Origin: Gammaproteobacteria bacterium
GTDB taxonomy: Bacteria; Pseudomonadota; Gammaproteobacteria; Pseudomonadales; Azotimanducaceae
Direction of reading: 5' to 3'
Assembly: GCA_009846005.1 (NCBI GenBank)
Contig: VXYL01000067.1
Coordinates: 41,482 to 105,481, forward strand
Length of the DNA: 64,000 bases
The position numbers and the translations under genes are program-made. Every line of letters starts with the position of its first letter. Within the stretch, counting starts at the first letter, position 1. The notes below the pieces were generated by a model, which ran no database searches, was not told where the DNA came from, and worked only from the letters and a program-made list of their open reading frames with translations. This document shows, in pieces, positions 46,433 to 61,633 of this stretch.

Positions 46433-47323
46433 TTAACCCACTCGTCCCACACCCACCGTTTCCCCGACGGATACGAACACGCCGAATCCCCCGCCTGGCT
46501 GGGGCTCAGCGCGTTCCAAGTCGACCCAAACGGCGTGGAGCTGCGGAAACGCGGCGTCGAACTCGTGACTGAGCCCACCCGCTTCCCCGACCAGAACTCC
46601 ACCCGGGTTCAAGCGACTGCCGATGTCGTCTACGATCCGCCGCCACACGGCAAGCCCGTCCGCGCCACCGTCGAGGCCATGCCGGGGCTCGTGCTGGAAC
46701 TCCTCGGCTGCAACGTCGAGTTCGACGCTGCGCGCATAGGGCGGATTGCAGAGGACCAGGTCGTAGCGCCGACTGCCGAGACTCTCGAAGAGGTCCGATG
46801 CAACGACCTCGATGCGAGATGAAACCGCCGGGTCGGTATCGCGGACGTTCTCGCGCGCGGCCGCAACCGCTCTATCGTCGTCGTCCACCAAATCGACCCA
46901 GGCGCCCCGGAACACGTACGCAGCGGCGATGCCGATGCAGCCCGATCCGCAACACAGGTCGAGTATCCGATTCGGCTCGCGGCGGAGCCACGGGTGGATC
47001 CTGGTCGCGAGCAGTTCGGCAATCGGCGAACGCGGGATCATGACCCCGGGCGGGATCCGCAAGCGCAGATCCCCGAACCAGGCCTCCCCGGTCAGATAGG
47101 GCACGGGAACACGTTCCTCGATCCTGCGGCGCAACAGCGCTTCCAGTTCGGCGATCCGTCGCGGCGTCACCCGGCTGCCGCGAAGAACCCCGGTCACCAG
47201 CCGCCACGCTTCGTCCCGGGCGTTGTCGGTGCCGTGCCCGAATACGACGCCCGCCGCCTCGAGTCGGGCGGCAAACGCATCGATGAGGGCTTCGGCGTCG
47301 CGGTCAGGGTGTTGGCTTGGCAC
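46433..47323 (-). CDS. prmB: 50S ribosomal protein L3 N5-glutamine methyltransferase
   Basis: S-adenosylmethionine-dependent enzyme that methylates a Gln of ribosomal protein L3; paralogue of PrmC. The 296-residue protein has a helical N-terminus, GVMIPRSPIAELL (PrmB-type), the SAM motif LDLCCGSGCIGIA at 121-133, and the catalytic NPPY at 193-196. The start is a GTG at 47323, inside the 3' end of the preceding gene (20-nt overlap). Placement before aroC supports prmB over prmC. Confidence 0.94.
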   Translation of the reverse strand: MPSQHPDRDAEALIDAFAARLEAAGVVFGHGTDNARDEAWRLVTGVLRGSRVTPRRIAELEALLRRRIEERVPVPYLTGEAWFGDLRLRIPPGVMIPRSPIAELLATRIHPWLRREPNRILDLCCGSGCIGIAAAYVFRGAWVDLVDDDDRAVAAARENVRDTDPAVSSRIEVVASDLFESLGSRRYDLVLCNPPYARSVELDVAAEEFQHEPRHGLDGGADGLAVWRRIVDDIGSRLNPGGVLVGEAGGLSHEFDAAFPQLHAVWVDLERAEPQPGGGFGVFVSVGETVGVGRVG

Positions 47324-48254
47324 CCGGAATCACCAGCTCCAGGCGATCGGGCGATTCCCCTTCCCGGGGCAGGAACGCGCCAGCCCCGAAGGCACCCGCC
47401 TCGACACCTGCCGCCCGGAGTCGTTCGGAACCACGTTCGGCGCACGCCTCGGTGCGTCGGCGCGACTGCTCGGGGTCGTCGAGGCTTCCCAGGTGGCAGA
47501 CCACGACGAGCCGGCCGTCAAACGCGGCCAACGCGGGGGCGAGCCCGTCGAGCGCCTCGAGGCTGGCTTCGTCGAGTTCGCCGGAACGATTCGGCAATGC
47601 CGTAGCGACCACCGCAAAGCCCACTGAATTCAGTGCATTAACAACATCTTCTGCCGAACTTCCAGAACTGCTGGAAGAGGCGATGGCAAAGTCGACCTGG
47701 GCGTTGACGCGCCGATTCGGGCGTTGCACCACGTACACCGAAACCAACGCATCGCTCCCCGAGTCCGCCAGTCCAACCGCCGACCCGGAGAGCGTTGACG
47801 CGAGGTAGAACTGCGAGGCGTCGGGTGCCGCGAGCTCCTTGACCGCGAAGACCTGGTTGGCCCAGATGGTGCTGTGCCCGCAGTCCTGGCCGCGACAGGT
47901 GAATTCCACTCGCCCCCCCAGATCGCTGATCACCTCCTCGTAGTGTTCGATGACATCGTCGAGTCGGGTGCCGTTGGGCGTTCGATAGGTCACCCGGACG
48001 AGCTTGGCCGCTGTCCGAATGCTGCGGTCGATGCGGACCTCCCGACGAATCCTGGCGACCTCGCCGGTGACGAATTCGTAGCTGCGAACATTCGTCTCCG
48101 GCGCGTACTCGATGATCCATGCACCGGGATAACGCGTCATGCCGACGGGATCCGACGATCCGGAGATGTCCGACTGGGCAAACGCGCTCGTGGTGGTCAG
48201 CAACGCGACAGCCACGACGGCCAGGGATGGCCGTTGTCCCCGCCAAACCGTCAT
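47304..48254 (-). CDS. DUF4892 family exported protein
   Basis: Exported protein of 316 residues, signal peptide about 1-24 (LAVVAVALLTTTSAFAQ). The central part (YPGAWIIEYAPETNVRSYEF, VTYRTPNGTRLDDVIEHYEE, CRGQDCGHSTIWAN) is the DUF4892 domain, function unknown. A Ser-rich linker follows, then an OmpA-like C-terminal part (FDGRLVVVCHLGS, then RRTEACAERGSERLRAAGVE) that reads as a peptidoglycan-associating domain. The ATG at 48254 overlaps the gpsA stop (ATGA); longer upstream readings are antisense noise. Lying inside the gpsA-prmB-aroC operon suggests routine envelope housekeeping. Confidence 0.88.
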   Translation of the reverse strand: MTVWRGQRPSLAVVAVALLTTTSAFAQSDISGSSDPVGMTRYPGAWIIEYAPETNVRSYEFVTGEVARIRREVRIDRSIRTAAKLVRVTYRTPNGTRLDDVIEHYEEVISDLGGRVEFTCRGQDCGHSTIWANQVFAVKELAAPDASQFYLASTLSGSAVGLADSGSDALVSVYVVQRPNRRVNAQVDFAIASSSSSGSSAEDVVNALNSVGFAVVATALPNRSGELDEASLEALDGLAPALAAFDGRLVVVCHLGSLDDPEQSRRRTEACAERGSERLRAAGVEAGAFGAGAFLPREGESPDRLELVIPGAKPTP

Positions 48255-49273
48255 TCCTGGTGGCTCCAGGCCGTGGGGGCTACGAATTCGACGTCCACTC
48301 GTTGCTCGCTCGTCATGAGGCCGAAGATGATACTCCCCAAGTCCGCTCCGTCGAACAGCAGGCCGTGCAGTGCATCCGCGAGCGGCATGTAGACGCCGAG
48401 TTCCGCACTCTTGGCATGCACGACCCGGACGGTGTTGACGCCTTCGGCGAGTTTGCCGAGTTCGTCCATGGCGGCATCCAGCGACGTGCCCCGGGCCAGT
48501 TTGAGCCCGAGTTGGAAGTTCCGCGAGTAGGGCGACGTACACGTCGCGAACAGGTCGCCGACACCGGACAGGCCGAGGAATGTGAACGGATTGGCGCCGA
48601 GAGAGACGGCAAAGCGCCCCATTTCCGCGAGGCTGCGGGTTACCAGCATCGCCAACGCGTTCTGCCCGACCTTCAATTGCGTGGCCATCCCGCAGACGAT
48701 CGCGTAGATGTTCTTCAGCGCGCCGCCGAGTTCGACACCGTACACGTCGGTGCTGGAATAGACGCGGAACGTCGGGCTTGTGAGTATGCGCTGCACGGTC
48801 GAGCGCAGCTCCGGGTGGCTGCTGGCCACCACCGTACCCGTGTAGCGGCCGTCCGCCATCTCCTCGGCAAGGTTTGGACCGCTGATCACGCCCACCTTTG
48901 CTTGCGGCAGGATCTCCACCAAGATCTGGCTCATCAGCCGAAACCCCGCCTCGATGCCCTTTGTCGCACTGACGACGCAGGTTCCCGCTCGGACAAGGCC
49001 GTCGAGTTCCGACGTCACCTCCCGGAATGAAGCGCTCGGCACGGTGACGAACACGACGTCGCTGCTGGCAAGCGCTTGGGCGAGATCCGAGGTCGGTCGG
49101 ACGCGTTCTGCGAGCGCGTGGCCGGGTAGATAGCGCCGGTTCTCGCCGTGGCTCAGGATGTCGGCGAGTTGCGCTTCGTCACGTACGCACAGGTGTGCGT
49201 CGACGCCGTTGGAGGCAACGATATTGGCGACGGCAGTACCGAAATTCCCCGCGCCAACGATGGCGGCCTGCAT
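48251..49273 (-). CDS. gpsA: NAD(P)H-dependent glycerol-3-phosphate dehydrogenase
   Basis: Makes sn-glycerol 3-phosphate from dihydroxyacetone phosphate for phospholipid synthesis. The 340-residue product has the dinucleotide-binding GAGNFGTAVA at 7-16, VPSASF, TKGIE, SGPNLAEEM, the catalytic-Lys motif ELGGALKNIYAI near 187, and the late GDLFATCTSPYSRN followed by GLMTSEQR. Cytoplasmic. First gene of the gpsA-DUF4892-prmB-aroC operon; 87 bp separate it from htpG. Confidence 0.97.
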   Translation of the reverse strand: MQAAIVGAGNFGTAVANIVASNGVDAHLCVRDEAQLADILSHGENRRYLPGHALAERVRPTSDLAQALASSDVVFVTVPSASFREVTSELDGLVRAGTCVVSATKGIEAGFRLMSQILVEILPQAKVGVISGPNLAEEMADGRYTGTVVASSHPELRSTVQRILTSPTFRVYSSTDVYGVELGGALKNIYAIVCGMATQLKVGQNALAMLVTRSLAEMGRFAVSLGANPFTFLGLSGVGDLFATCTSPYSRNFQLGLKLARGTSLDAAMDELGKLAEGVNTVRVVHAKSAELGVYMPLADALHGLLFDGADLGSIIFGLMTSEQRVDVEFVAPTAWSHQE

Positions 49274-49360
49274 CGTGTCCCCCTACTTCAACGGACGTAA
49301 GCAACCCCTTTGCCCGAACTTAAGCGGCGTAGGCACCAATGTCCACCGCCGCCGGTGCCT

Positions 49361-51310
49361 CTAGCGCAGCAGGTCGACAAGAAGCTTGTTGACCCTTTGG
49401 ACGTAGGCGCCCGGCTCCGCCACACCATTGCCTTCAGCCAGCGAAGCCTGGTCGAAGAGGATCGAGACGAGGTCGCCGAATCGATCTTCATCCGGTTCGT
49501 CGCCAAGACGTTCGACCAGGGGGTGCCCCAGATTGACCTCGAAATGGGGCTTGCTGTCCGGGGCGGCCTGGCCGGTGGCTTCCATAATGCGCCGCATCTG
49601 CACCCCGAGGTCGTGTTCGCCGAGCACGAGGCAGGCGGGAGAATCGGTGAGCCGCTTGGATGCGCGGACGCTCTCGATCTTGTCACCGAGCACGTCGCCG
49701 ATGCGTTTGAGCAGCGGTTCGTCGTCCGACTTCTCTGCGTCGTCCTTGGCGTCGGCGGGTTTCACATCGTCGAGGTCCAGTTCACCCCGCGCCACGTCCT
49801 GGAACTTCACGCCGTCGAACTCGTCGGCGAAGGACATCCACCATTCGTCGATCCGGTCGGTCAGCAGCAGCACCTCGATGCCGCGCGCGCGAAACGCTTC
49901 GAGATGCGGGCTCGAGCGTGCCGCCGCGTCCGAATCCGCGATCAGGTAGTAGATCTTGTCCTGGCCCTTCGCGGCTTCGCCCGCCTCGTCGCTCGTCTCC
50001 TCGGACCCCTCGGTGTCGTCTTCGCTTTGGGCGGCCTCAGCATGGCCGTTCATTCGGACCATGTAGTCCCGGAGCGAGGTACGTTGCGCCGGACCCGAGT
50101 CATGGGTCGAGGCGAAACGCATGAGGCCGAGGAGTTCCTCCTTGTTCGCGAAGTCCTCGCCAACGCCTTCCTTCAGCACGAGGCCGAACTCGTCCCAGAC
50201 CGCGCCGTATTCCTCGGCATCCATCTTGCCGAGCATGTCGAGGATCCGTTTGGTGAGGGCGTTTTTGATCGTGCGCGTGCGGTCGTCCTGCTGGAGGAGT
50301 TCCCGCGACACGTTCAACGGCAGGTCGCTAGAATCGAGGACGCCGCGGACGAAGCGCAGGTAGAGCGGCAGGAACGCCTCGGCGTCGTCCATGATGAACA
50401 CGCGCTGGACGTAGAGCTTCAAGCCGCGCGGCGCCTCCCGGTTCCAGAGGTCGAACGGCGCGCGCTTGGGAACGTAGAGCAGGCTCGTGTACTCGAGCTT
50501 TCCCTCGACCTTGTTGTGGCTCCACGCCAGCGGATCTTCGAAGTCGTGGGAGACGTGCTTGTAGAACTCCTTGTACTCGTCCTCGGAGACATCGTTGCGC
50601 GGACGGGTCCACAGCGCCTTGGCCGAGTTGACGGCTTCCAGTTCGCCTTTCTCGTCGTCGTCGCTGTCCTCCTTGGCCATCATGACGGGCACGCCGACGT
50701 GATCCGAGTACTTGCGCAGCACCGAGCGCAGCCGGAAGCCCTCGGCGAATTCCTTGGCATCGTCCTTGAGCGTCAACGTGACGCGCGTGCCGCGTGGCAG
50801 ACCGGCGCGCTCCTCGACGGTGAATTCCTCTTCCCCCGTCGATGTCCAGCGCGTTCCCGCCTCGTCCCCGGCACGCCGCGTCAGCACTTCGACTTCCCGC
50901 GCCACGATGAACGAGCTGTAGAACCCCACGCCGAACTGGCCGATCAACGCGCTGTCCTTCTGCTCGTCGCCGGTCAGCGCCCCGAAGAACTCCTCGGTGC
51001 CGGACTTGGCGATGGTCCCAAGGTTCGCGACCGCCTCGTCGCGGCCCATGCCGATGCCGTTGTCGACGACGGCGACCGTGTCGGCGTCCTTGTCGAACTC
51101 GACGACGATCCTGAACTCCGGATCGTCCGCGATCAGTGACTCGTCCTTCAGGCTCTCGAACCGCAGCCGGTCAATGGCGTCGGAGGCGTTGGAGATCAAC
51201 TCGCGTAGAAAGATCTCGCGGTTGGAGTACAGCGAGTTGATCATCAATTGGAGAAGCTTGCGGGCTTCGGTCTGGAAGCCGCGCGTTTCGGCGGTGGCTT
51301 GGTCGGTCAT
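49361..51310 (-). CDS. htpG: Chaperone HtpG (bacterial Hsp90)
   Basis: ATP-dependent molecular chaperone, 649 residues. The GHKL ATPase domain shows [20 protein letters not shown] near 27, [13 protein letters not shown] near 79 and GQFGVGFYS near 120. The middle domain carries the [20 protein letters not shown] block near 305 and [12 protein letters not shown], and the C-terminal dimerisation domain ends the chain. An acidic insertion near 415-440 ([18 protein letters not shown]) is longer than usual. No CIRCE element or sigma-32 promoter was identified upstream, where a REP pair separates it from sucD. Confidence 0.98.
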   Translation of the reverse strand: MTDQATAETRGFQTEARKLLQLMINSLYSNREIFLRELISNASDAIDRLRFESLKDESLIADDPEFRIVVEFDKDADTVAVVDNGIGMGRDEAVANLGTIAKSGTEEFFGALTGDEQKDSALIGQFGVGFYSSFIVAREVEVLTRRAGDEAGTRWTSTGEEEFTVEERAGLPRGTRVTLTLKDDAKEFAEGFRLRSVLRKYSDHVGVPVMMAKEDSDDDEKGELEAVNSAKALWTRPRNDVSEDEYKEFYKHVSHDFEDPLAWSHNKVEGKLEYTSLLYVPKRAPFDLWNREAPRGLKLYVQRVFIMDDAEAFLPLYLRFVRGVLDSSDLPLNVSRELLQQDDRTRTIKNALTKRILDMLGKMDAEEYGAVWDEFGLVLKEGVGEDFANKEELLGLMRFASTHDSGPAQRTSLRDYMVRMNGHAEAAQSEDDTEGSEETSDEAGEAAKGQDKIYYLIADSDAAARSSPHLEAFRARGIEVLLLTDRIDEWWMSFADEFDGVKFQDVARGELDLDDVKPADAKDDAEKSDDEPLLKRIGDVLGDKIESVRASKRLTDSPACLVLGEHDLGVQMRRIMEATGQAAPDSKPHFEVNLGHPLVERLGDEPDEDRFGDLVSILFDQASLAEGNGVAEPGAYVQRVNKLLVDLLR

Positions 51311-51400
51311 GTCCCCTTCAATCCCGTCAGGTGCGTGTTACGCGGTGGAATATCGCCGTCATATAGGGGTCCGCCTTCGGCTTTTCAAGCGGCACGGATC

Positions 51401-51425
51401 GTAGGGGACGGGCTTGTCCCGTCCC
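51401..51425 (+). repeat. REP-like palindrome, left half of a pair
   Basis: GTAG, GGGACGGG, CTTGT, CCCGTCCC. Between htpG and sucD. Confidence 0.88.
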
Positions 51426-51450
51426 GCCGGCAAGGAGTCCGACATGCATC

Positions 51451-51475
51451 GGGCGACCACAAGGGTCGCCCCTAC
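51451..51475 (-). repeat. REP-like palindrome overlapping the sucD stop codon
   Basis: Plus-strand GGGCGACC, ACAAG, GGTCGCCC, CTAC. The minus-strand TAG at 51472-51474 is the sucD stop. Confidence 0.88.
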
Positions 51476-52343
51476 GGCCAGCCGGTGACTTCGCCGATCG
51501 CGTCGCCAATCTCCGCCAGACTCCTGACGGTCTTCACGCCCGCCTCTTCGAGCGCCTCGTACTTCTCCGCTGCCGTACCCTTGCCACCGGCGATGATCGC
51601 GCCGGCGTGGCCCATGCGTTTGCCCGGCGGCGCCGTGACGCCCGCGATATAGGCGACGACGGGCTTGGTGACGTTGTCCGCGATGAACGCCGCGGCCTCC
51701 TCCTCCGCCGTCCCGCCGATCTCGCCGACCAGCACGATCGCCTCCGTGGCCGGGTCCGTCTCGAACAGTGCCAGCACATCGGTGAAGTGCGTTCCCGGAA
51801 TCGGGTCGCCGCCGATGCCGACGCAGGTCGATTGGCCGAATCCCTTGTCGGTGGTCTGCTTGACCGCTTCGTAGGTGAGCGTCCCCGACCGGGATACCAC
51901 GCCGACCTTCCCCGGCAGGTGGATGTCGCCGGGCATGATGCCGATCTTGCACTCGCCCGGGGTGATCACGCCGGGGCAGTTGGGGCCGACCAGCCGGGTG
52001 CCCAAGGTGTCCAGCCGATCCTTGACGATCAGCATGTCGAGCGTTGGGATCCCCTCGGTGATGCAGATAATCAACTCGATTCCGGCATCGATCGCCTCCA
52101 GGATCGAGTCCTTGCAGAACCGGGCCGGTACGTAGATCACGGAAGCTGTCGCGCCCGTCTCGGCCACCGCCTCCGACACGGTATCGAACACGGGCCGATC
52201 CAAGTGCGTCGAGCCGCCCTTACCCGGGGTCACGCCGCCGACGAGTTGCGTCCCGTAAGCGATCGCCTGCTCGCTGTGCAGCGTCCCCTGGGAGCCCGTG
52301 AACCCTTGGCAGATCACCTGCGTGTCGCGATCAACCAGGATGC

Positions 52344-52347
<4 letters not shown>
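51472..52347 (-). CDS. sucD: Succinate-CoA ligase (ADP/GDP-forming), alpha subunit
   Basis: Binds CoA and carries the phosphohistidine of succinyl-CoA synthetase, 291 residues. [15 protein letters not shown] is the CoA-binding start; the active-site H247 lies in [14 protein letters not shown], exactly where expected. Length matches the family. The ATG overlaps the sucC stop (TGA/ATG), so the subunits are co-translated in equal amounts. The stop codon is the head of a REP-like element; the C-terminus TGWP may be trimmed relative to relatives. Confidence 0.98.
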
Positions 52348-53513
<1,166 letters not shown>

Positions 53514-53527
53514 CTAGCGCGCGCTCC

Positions 53528-53552
53528 GTAGGGGACGGCCTTGTCCCGTCCC
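53528..53552 (+). repeat. REP-like palindrome inside the TCA operon
   Basis: GTAG, GGGACGGC, CTTGT, CCCGTCCC, with one mismatched arm position. It lies between lpdA and sucC. Confidence 0.85.
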
Positions 53553-53643
53553 GTCAGCCCACGGCACGCGCGTGACGCGGCCGCCCGCGTGCCCTGGCGG
53601 GCGCGATCGGGTCGCCCCACGATTTCGCCTGCCCCGACGGAGT

Positions 53644-56283
<2,640 letters not shown>

Positions 56284-56294
<11 letters not shown>

Positions 56295-59139
56295 TGTCTT
56301 CTCCGAACAGTGCGTCGCGCACCAGTCTTTGCTGGCGCTGAATGTGGCGGCCAGCGTAGCCGCTCGCCGGTGCAGCGAACGCGTCCCGGCCGGCATAGGT
56401 CAACGTCAGGTCGGGATCGTGACGCTCCAGCACGCGGCGCATGTGGTGCTGGCTGGAATACCAGGCACCCTGGTTCATGGGCTCCTCCTGGCACCACACC
56501 GCGGACTTGAGCGAACGGTAGCCGGCGATGGTCTCGCCAAGTTCCTGCTCCGGGAAGGGATAGAGCTGCTCTAGGCGGACGATGGCCACGTTGTCGAGTC
56601 CCGACTCGCGCCGCTGCTCCAGCAGGTCGTAGTAGACCTTGCCGCTGCATATCACGACCCGGGTCACGCTGATCGGATCGATGTCGTCCACCTCCCCCAG
56701 GATGGGACGGAAGTTCCCGTCGGTCAGTTCCTCCAGCGTGGAGACCGCCAGCCGATGGCGCAACAGGCTCTTCGGCGTGAGCGCGATCAGCGGCTTGCGC
56801 AGCGGCCTGATCACCTGGCGGCGCAGCATGTGGAAGATCTGCGCCGGCGTGGTCGGCATGCAGACCTGGATGTTGTGCTCGGCCGACAGTTGCAGGTAGC
56901 GCTCCAGCCGCGCCGAGGAGTGCTCCGGTCCCTGGCCCTCGTAGCCGTGCGGCAGAAGCATCACCAGGCCGCACATGCGCGTCCACTTGGCCTCCCCGCT
57001 AACCACGAACTGGTCGATCACCACCTGGGCGCCATTGGCGAAGTCTCCGAACTGTGCTTCCCACACCACCAGCGTCTTCGGTGTCGTGGTCCCGTAGCCG
57101 TACTCGAACGCCAGGACGGCCTCCTCGGAAAGCAGCGAATCGTAAATGTCGAAGGTCGTGTCGTTGGTGAGCCGGTTGAGCGGCACGATGCGCTTGCCGT
57201 CCTTCTGGTTGTATAGCGATGCGTGGCGATGGGAGAAGGTTCCTACCCCCACGTCCTGACCCGTCAGTCGAACATCGAAGCCCTCGGTCACCAACGTGGC
57301 GTAGGCCATGGTCTCCGCGAACCCCCAGTTGAGCAGCATCGCCCCCGCCGCCATCCGCTTGCGGTCGTCGAGGATTTTCTGGACTTGGCGGTGCAGCGCG
57401 AATCCTTCGGGTACCGAATTCAACCGTACGGCAAGTTCGCGGATCGTCGGAAGGGCCACCCGGGTGTCGCCTGGCGCGTCCCAGTCGTGTCCGAGGTAGG
57501 GCGCCCAGTCGACGAACAGCGAGCTGTCCGGCTCCTGCACCAGCGCCAGCGCCACGTGCTCCCCCGCCTCGAGTGCCGCCCGGTAGTCGTCGACCATGCG
57601 GTCCATCGTCTCCCGGTCGATGACGCCTTCCCCGAACAGGCCACCGGCATACAGCGCCCGGGTGGTCGGATGCACGTCGATCTGCTGGTACATCAGCGGT
57701 TGGGTCTTCTTGGGTTCTTCGGCCTCGTTGTGGCCCCGCCGCCGATAGCAGACCAGGTCGATGACCACGTCCTTCTTGAACTGCATGCGATAGTCCACGG
57801 CGAGCCGGACCGCGAACAGGCAGGCTTCGGGATCGTCGCCGTTCACGTGGATGATCGGCGCGCGCACCATCTTGGCCACCTCCGAACAGTACTCGGTGGA
57901 GCGGGCGTCGTCGCGCCGGTGCGTGGTGAAGCCGATCTGGTTGTTGACGATGATGTGGATCGTTCCGCCGACGTGGAAGCCCCGGGTCTGGGACATCTGG
58001 AAGGTCTCCATCACGACGCCCTGGCCCGCGAAGGCCGCATCGCCGTGGATGATGACCGGCACCACGAGGTTGCCCTGGTAGTCGCGGCGGCGATCCTGCC
58101 GGGCCCGGACCGAACCGGTAACGACGGGGCCGACGATCTCAAGATGCGACGGATTGAACATCAGCGCGAGATGCATCTCGCCGCCGGGGGTCATGACATT
58201 CGACGAGAAACCCTGGTGGTACTTGACGTCCCCGCTCACGTCCGAGTCTGGGAGGACGCCCTCGAACTCGTCGAACAGGTCCTTGGGATCCTTGCCGAGG
58301 ATGTTGACCAGGACGTTGAGGCGGCCCCGGTGGGCCATGCCGATCACCGTTTCGACGCAGCCGTGGGTGCCGAGCCGCTGCAGCGCCCCGTGCAGCATGG
58401 GGATCAGGCTCTCGGCGCCTTCCAAGCCGAACCGCTTGGTGCCGGGATAACGCGCATGAAGGTGCTTCTCCAACCCCTCTGCCGCGGTCAGGCGCTCCAG
58501 GATCTCGCGCTTGGACTCGGCGTCCAGGTCGAGCGCGGCGTGTCCCGACTCGAGTCGCTGCCGCACCCACATCTGTTCCTGCGCGTCCGTGATGTATGTG
58601 TACTCCGTGCCCACGGCGCCGCAGTACGTGGCCTCCAGGGCGACGACGATGTCGCGCAGCGTCGCGTTGCCGCCGGCGAAGAACTGCGCTGAGCCCGTCT
58701 GGAACACCGTGTCGAGGTCCGCTTCGCTCAAATGGTGGTAGCCGAGTTCGAGTTCCGGGGCGGGTTCCCGGTGCCAGATGCCCAAGGGATCGAGCTCGGC
58801 CTTGCGGTGGCCGCGGTTGCGGTAGGCGTTGATGAGTTCGAGCACGCGAATCTGCTTCATTTCGTGTTCGGAACTGACTTCGGTGGCCACCCGCTCCGGT
58901 TTCGCCTTGAGGCGATTGCGTCCGAGCCGCTCGAAATGGGCGATGATCGTGCTATGCGGTACGTCGGCGGCGACATCGTCCACCATGGGAAGGCGGTCGA
59001 AGTCGCGGCGCCACTGCTCCGGGACACCGTTGGGGTCGTCCAGATAGGTCTCGTAGAGTTGCTCGACGTAGGCGACGTTGCCTGCGGATAGGTGCGAACT
59101 CCTCCGCATGCGTTCGACAAAGGTATCCGGCGGGCTCAT
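56284..59139 (-). CDS. sucA: 2-oxoglutarate dehydrogenase E1
   Basis: Thiamine-diphosphate-dependent decarboxylase, 951 residues, a standard length. Key blocks: [21 protein letters not shown] (E2-contact N-terminus), [46 protein letters not shown] and [14 protein letters not shown]. The C-terminal half keeps [17 protein letters not shown] and [12 protein letters not shown]. The ATG at 59139 begins [12 protein letters not shown], 8 nt after the sdhB stop; upstream readings are antisense-like. Confidence 0.98.
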
Positions 59140-59147
59140 GGCCGGGT

Positions 59148-59852
59148 TCAGATGCCCTGGCTGAGCAACATCGTTCGGATTTTGCCGATGGCGCGGGTTG
59201 GGTTCAGGCCCTTCGGGCACACGCTGACGCAGTTCATGATGCCCCGGCAGCGGAACACGCTGAACGGATCCTCCAGCGCCGCGAGGCGCTCGGCGGTTGC
59301 CGTATCGCGGCTGTCGGCGAGGAAACGATACGCCTGCAGCAAGCCGGCCGGCCCCACGAACTTGTCCGGGTTCCACCAGAACGACGGGCAGGCGGTGGTG
59401 CAGCACGCGCACAGGATGCACTCGTAGAGGCCGTTGAGCTTGTCGCGATCCCGGGGCTTCTGCAGCCGCTCCTGAGCGGGCGGCGGCGTGTCGTTCACCA
59501 GCCATGGCGTGATCTTCTCGTACTGCCGGTAGAACTGGCTCATGTCCACGACCAGGTCGCGAACGACCGGCAATCCCGGCAAGGGCCTAAGCGTCAGCTT
59601 GCCGCGCGGGGCCGCCTCGGACAACGGCGTAATGCACGCCAAGCCGTTGCGGCCGTTCATGTTGATGCCGTCGGAGCCGCAAACCCCCTCGCGGCAGGAA
59701 CGACGGTAGGCAATGGAAGGATCCTTGGCCTTGAGAAGCTCCAGAACATCGAGGACCATGAGGTCGCGACCCTCGGGAAGATCGAGTTCCACATCCTCCA
59801 TCCGAGGCGCTTCATTCTCGTCCGGATCAAAACGATATATGCTGATTTGCAT
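59148..59852 (-). CDS. sdhB: Succinate dehydrogenase iron-sulfur subunit
   Basis: Electron-transfer subunit of complex II, 234 residues. Cysteine sets for the three clusters are complete: CREGVCGSDG with a later C (2Fe-2S), CILCACCTTACP (4Fe-4S) and CRGIMNCVSVCPKGLNP (3Fe-4S and 4Fe-4S ligands). MQISIYRFDP is the usual start; the in-frame TTG at 59864 is less likely. It lies 8 nt downstream of sdhA. Confidence 0.98.
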   Translation of the reverse strand: MQISIYRFDPDENEAPRMEDVELDLPEGRDLMVLDVLELLKAKDPSIAYRRSCREGVCGSDGINMNGRNGLACITPLSEAAPRGKLTLRPLPGLPVVRDLVVDMSQFYRQYEKITPWLVNDTPPPAQERLQKPRDRDKLNGLYECILCACCTTACPSFWWNPDKFVGPAGLLQAYRFLADSRDTATAERLAALEDPFSVFRCRGIMNCVSVCPKGLNPTRAIGKIRTMLLSQGI

Positions 59853-59860
59853 GTGGTTTC

Positions 59861-61633
59861 TCAATAGCTTCGGGCAACCGGCTGGAACGGTTCCACCGTA
59901 GTCGGCGAGAAATTCACCCCACGCTTAGCAACGCTCCTGTCCGCCGCGAAGTAGAGCGAATGGCAAAGCCAGTTGTCGTCGTCGCGTTCGGTGTAGTCGT
60001 TTCGTGCATGGGCACCGCGGCTTTCGGTGCGTGCCTCCGCGACAATGGCGGTGGCTTCCGCGACTTCCAGCAGGTTGTCGAGTTCCAAGGCCTCCAGTCT
60101 CGCGGTGTTGAACACCCGGCTCTTGTCGGGCAAGTGTGCGTTGGCGATCCGTTGCCGCAGTTCGGCCAGGGCAGAGATGCTCCGGCGCATGTGGTCGCCG
60201 TCGCGAAACACGTTGAAATTCACGAGCATGAGGCGCTGCAGTTCCCGCCGCAAATCCGCAACCGACTCGCCGTCGCCGGACGCGTTCCACCGGGTTAGCC
60301 GCGCTGACGCCCTCGCCACGTCGTCATCCGCAGGCTCGCGGTGACCGATGCCTTGGCGCATGGCGTCTTCGATGTGAATGCCGGCTGCACGGCCGAATAC
60401 CACGAGGTCCAGCAACGAGTTGCCGCCGAGGCGGTTCGCACCGTGCACCGAAACGCACGCCACCTCACCGATGGCATAGAGGCCGCTCACGACGACATCG
60501 TCCCCAGCGCTGTCACGCGACAGCGCCTGGCCATGCACGTTGGTGGGTACGCCGCCCATCATGTAGTGGCAGGTCGGCACGACCGGGATCGGATCCTTGG
60601 CGGGATTCACGTGGGCGAAGGTCTTGGACAACTCAGTGATCCCCGGCAGCCGTTTCAGGATCGTCTCCTCGCCGAGGTGGTCGAGTTTCAGGAATACGTG
60701 GTCGCTGTCCGGCCCCGCGCCCCGCCCATCCATGATCTCCTGGATCATCGATCTGGCGACGACGTCCCGGCCCGCGAGATCCTTGGCTGTCGGCGCATAG
60801 CGCTCCATGAACCGCTCGCCGTCCTTGTTGACCAGATAGCCCCCTTCGCCGCGGCAGCCTTCCGTCACCAGGACGCCCGCCTGGTGAATGCCCGTCGGGT
60901 GGAACTGCCACATCTCGATGTCCTGCACCGGCAAGCCAGCCCGCAATGCCATGCCGACGCCGTCGCCGGTGTTCATGAGGGCGTTCGTCGTCGTTGCATA
61001 GATCCGGCCCGCACCCCCAGTGGCGAGTACGGTCGCCTTGGACTTCACGAATACGACCTGCCCGGATTCGATTTCCAGCGCGACCAGCCCGCAAACGGCC
61101 CCGTCCTGGTTGACCACGAGATCGACCGCGAACCACTCGTTCAGGAACGTCGTACCCGCCTTCAGGTTGTTCTGGTAGAGGGTGTGCAGGAGCGCGTGTC
61201 CGGTCCGGTCCTCCGCCGCGCAGGTCCGCGACGCCTGACCACCTTTGCCGTAGTCCTTCGACTGTCCGCCGAACGGACGCTGGTAGATTCGTCCGCTTTC
61301 GGTGCGCGTGAACGGCAGGCCCATGTGCTCGAGTTCGTAGACCGCCTCGGGGCCCACGCTGCACATGTACTCGATCGCGTCTTGGTCGCCGATGTAGTCG
61401 GAGCCCTTCACGGTGTCATACATATGCCACCGCCAGTCGTCGTCGGGGTCGTCGCTGCCGATGGCGCAGGTGATCCCGCCCTGGGCCGAGACGGTGTGGG
61501 AACGCGTCGGAAACACCTTGGACAACACGGCGGTCTTGAGGCCGGACTGGGCCAACTGCAAGGCCGCGCGCATTCCCGCACCCCCGCCCCCGACGATGAC
61601 GCCATCGAACTCCAGTCTCGGCAGCCGGCTCAT
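59861..61633 (-). CDS. sdhA: Succinate dehydrogenase flavoprotein subunit
   Basis: Catalytic subunit of complex II, 590 residues, covalent FAD. FAD fold [18 protein letters not shown], flavinylated H46 in [30 protein letters not shown], active-site run [19 protein letters not shown], and [19 protein letters not shown]. The ATG overlaps the sdhD stop (ATGA). No signal peptide. Confidence 0.98.
   Translation of the reverse strand: MSRLPRLEFDGVIVGGGGAGMRAALQLAQSGLKTAVLSKVFPTRSHTVSAQGGITCAIGSDDPDDDWRWHMYDTVKGSDYIGDQDAIEYMCSVGPEAVYELEHMGLPFTRTESGRIYQRPFGGQSKDYGKGGQASRTCAAEDRTGHALLHTLYQNNLKAGTTFLNEWFAVDLVVNQDGAVCGLVALEIESGQVVFVKSKATVLATGGAGRIYATTTNALMNTGDGVGMALRAGLPVQDIEMWQFHPTGIHQAGVLVTEGCRGEGGYLVNKDGERFMERYAPTAKDLAGRDVVARSMIQEIMDGRGAGPDSDHVFLKLDHLGEETILKRLPGITELSKTFAHVNPAKDPIPVVPTCHYMMGGVPTNVHGQALSRDSAGDDVVVSGLYAIGEVACVSVHGANRLGGNSLLDLVVFGRAAGIHIEDAMRQGIGHREPADDDVARASARLTRWNASGDGESVADLRRELQRLMLVNFNVFRDGDHMRRSISALAELRQRIANAHLPDKSRVFNTARLEALELDNLLEVAEATAIVAEARTESRGAHARNDYTERDDDNWLCHSLYFAADRSVAKRGVNFSPTTVEPFQPVARSY

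Noticed and set aside
48255..48542. N-terminal extension of the DUF4892 protein by 96 residues
   Set aside because: The extension is out-of-frame gpsA sequence; the ATG at 48254 gives a clean signal peptide and the ATGA overlap.
49332..49360. GGCACC/GGTGCC hairpin after htpG as a rho-independent terminator
   Set aside because: The loop is long and no T-run follows, so it was not listed as a terminator.
59140..59505. Upstream extension of sucA by 122 residues
   Set aside because: It is a shadow of sdh[13 protein letters not shown] is the family-like start 8 nt after the sdhB stop.
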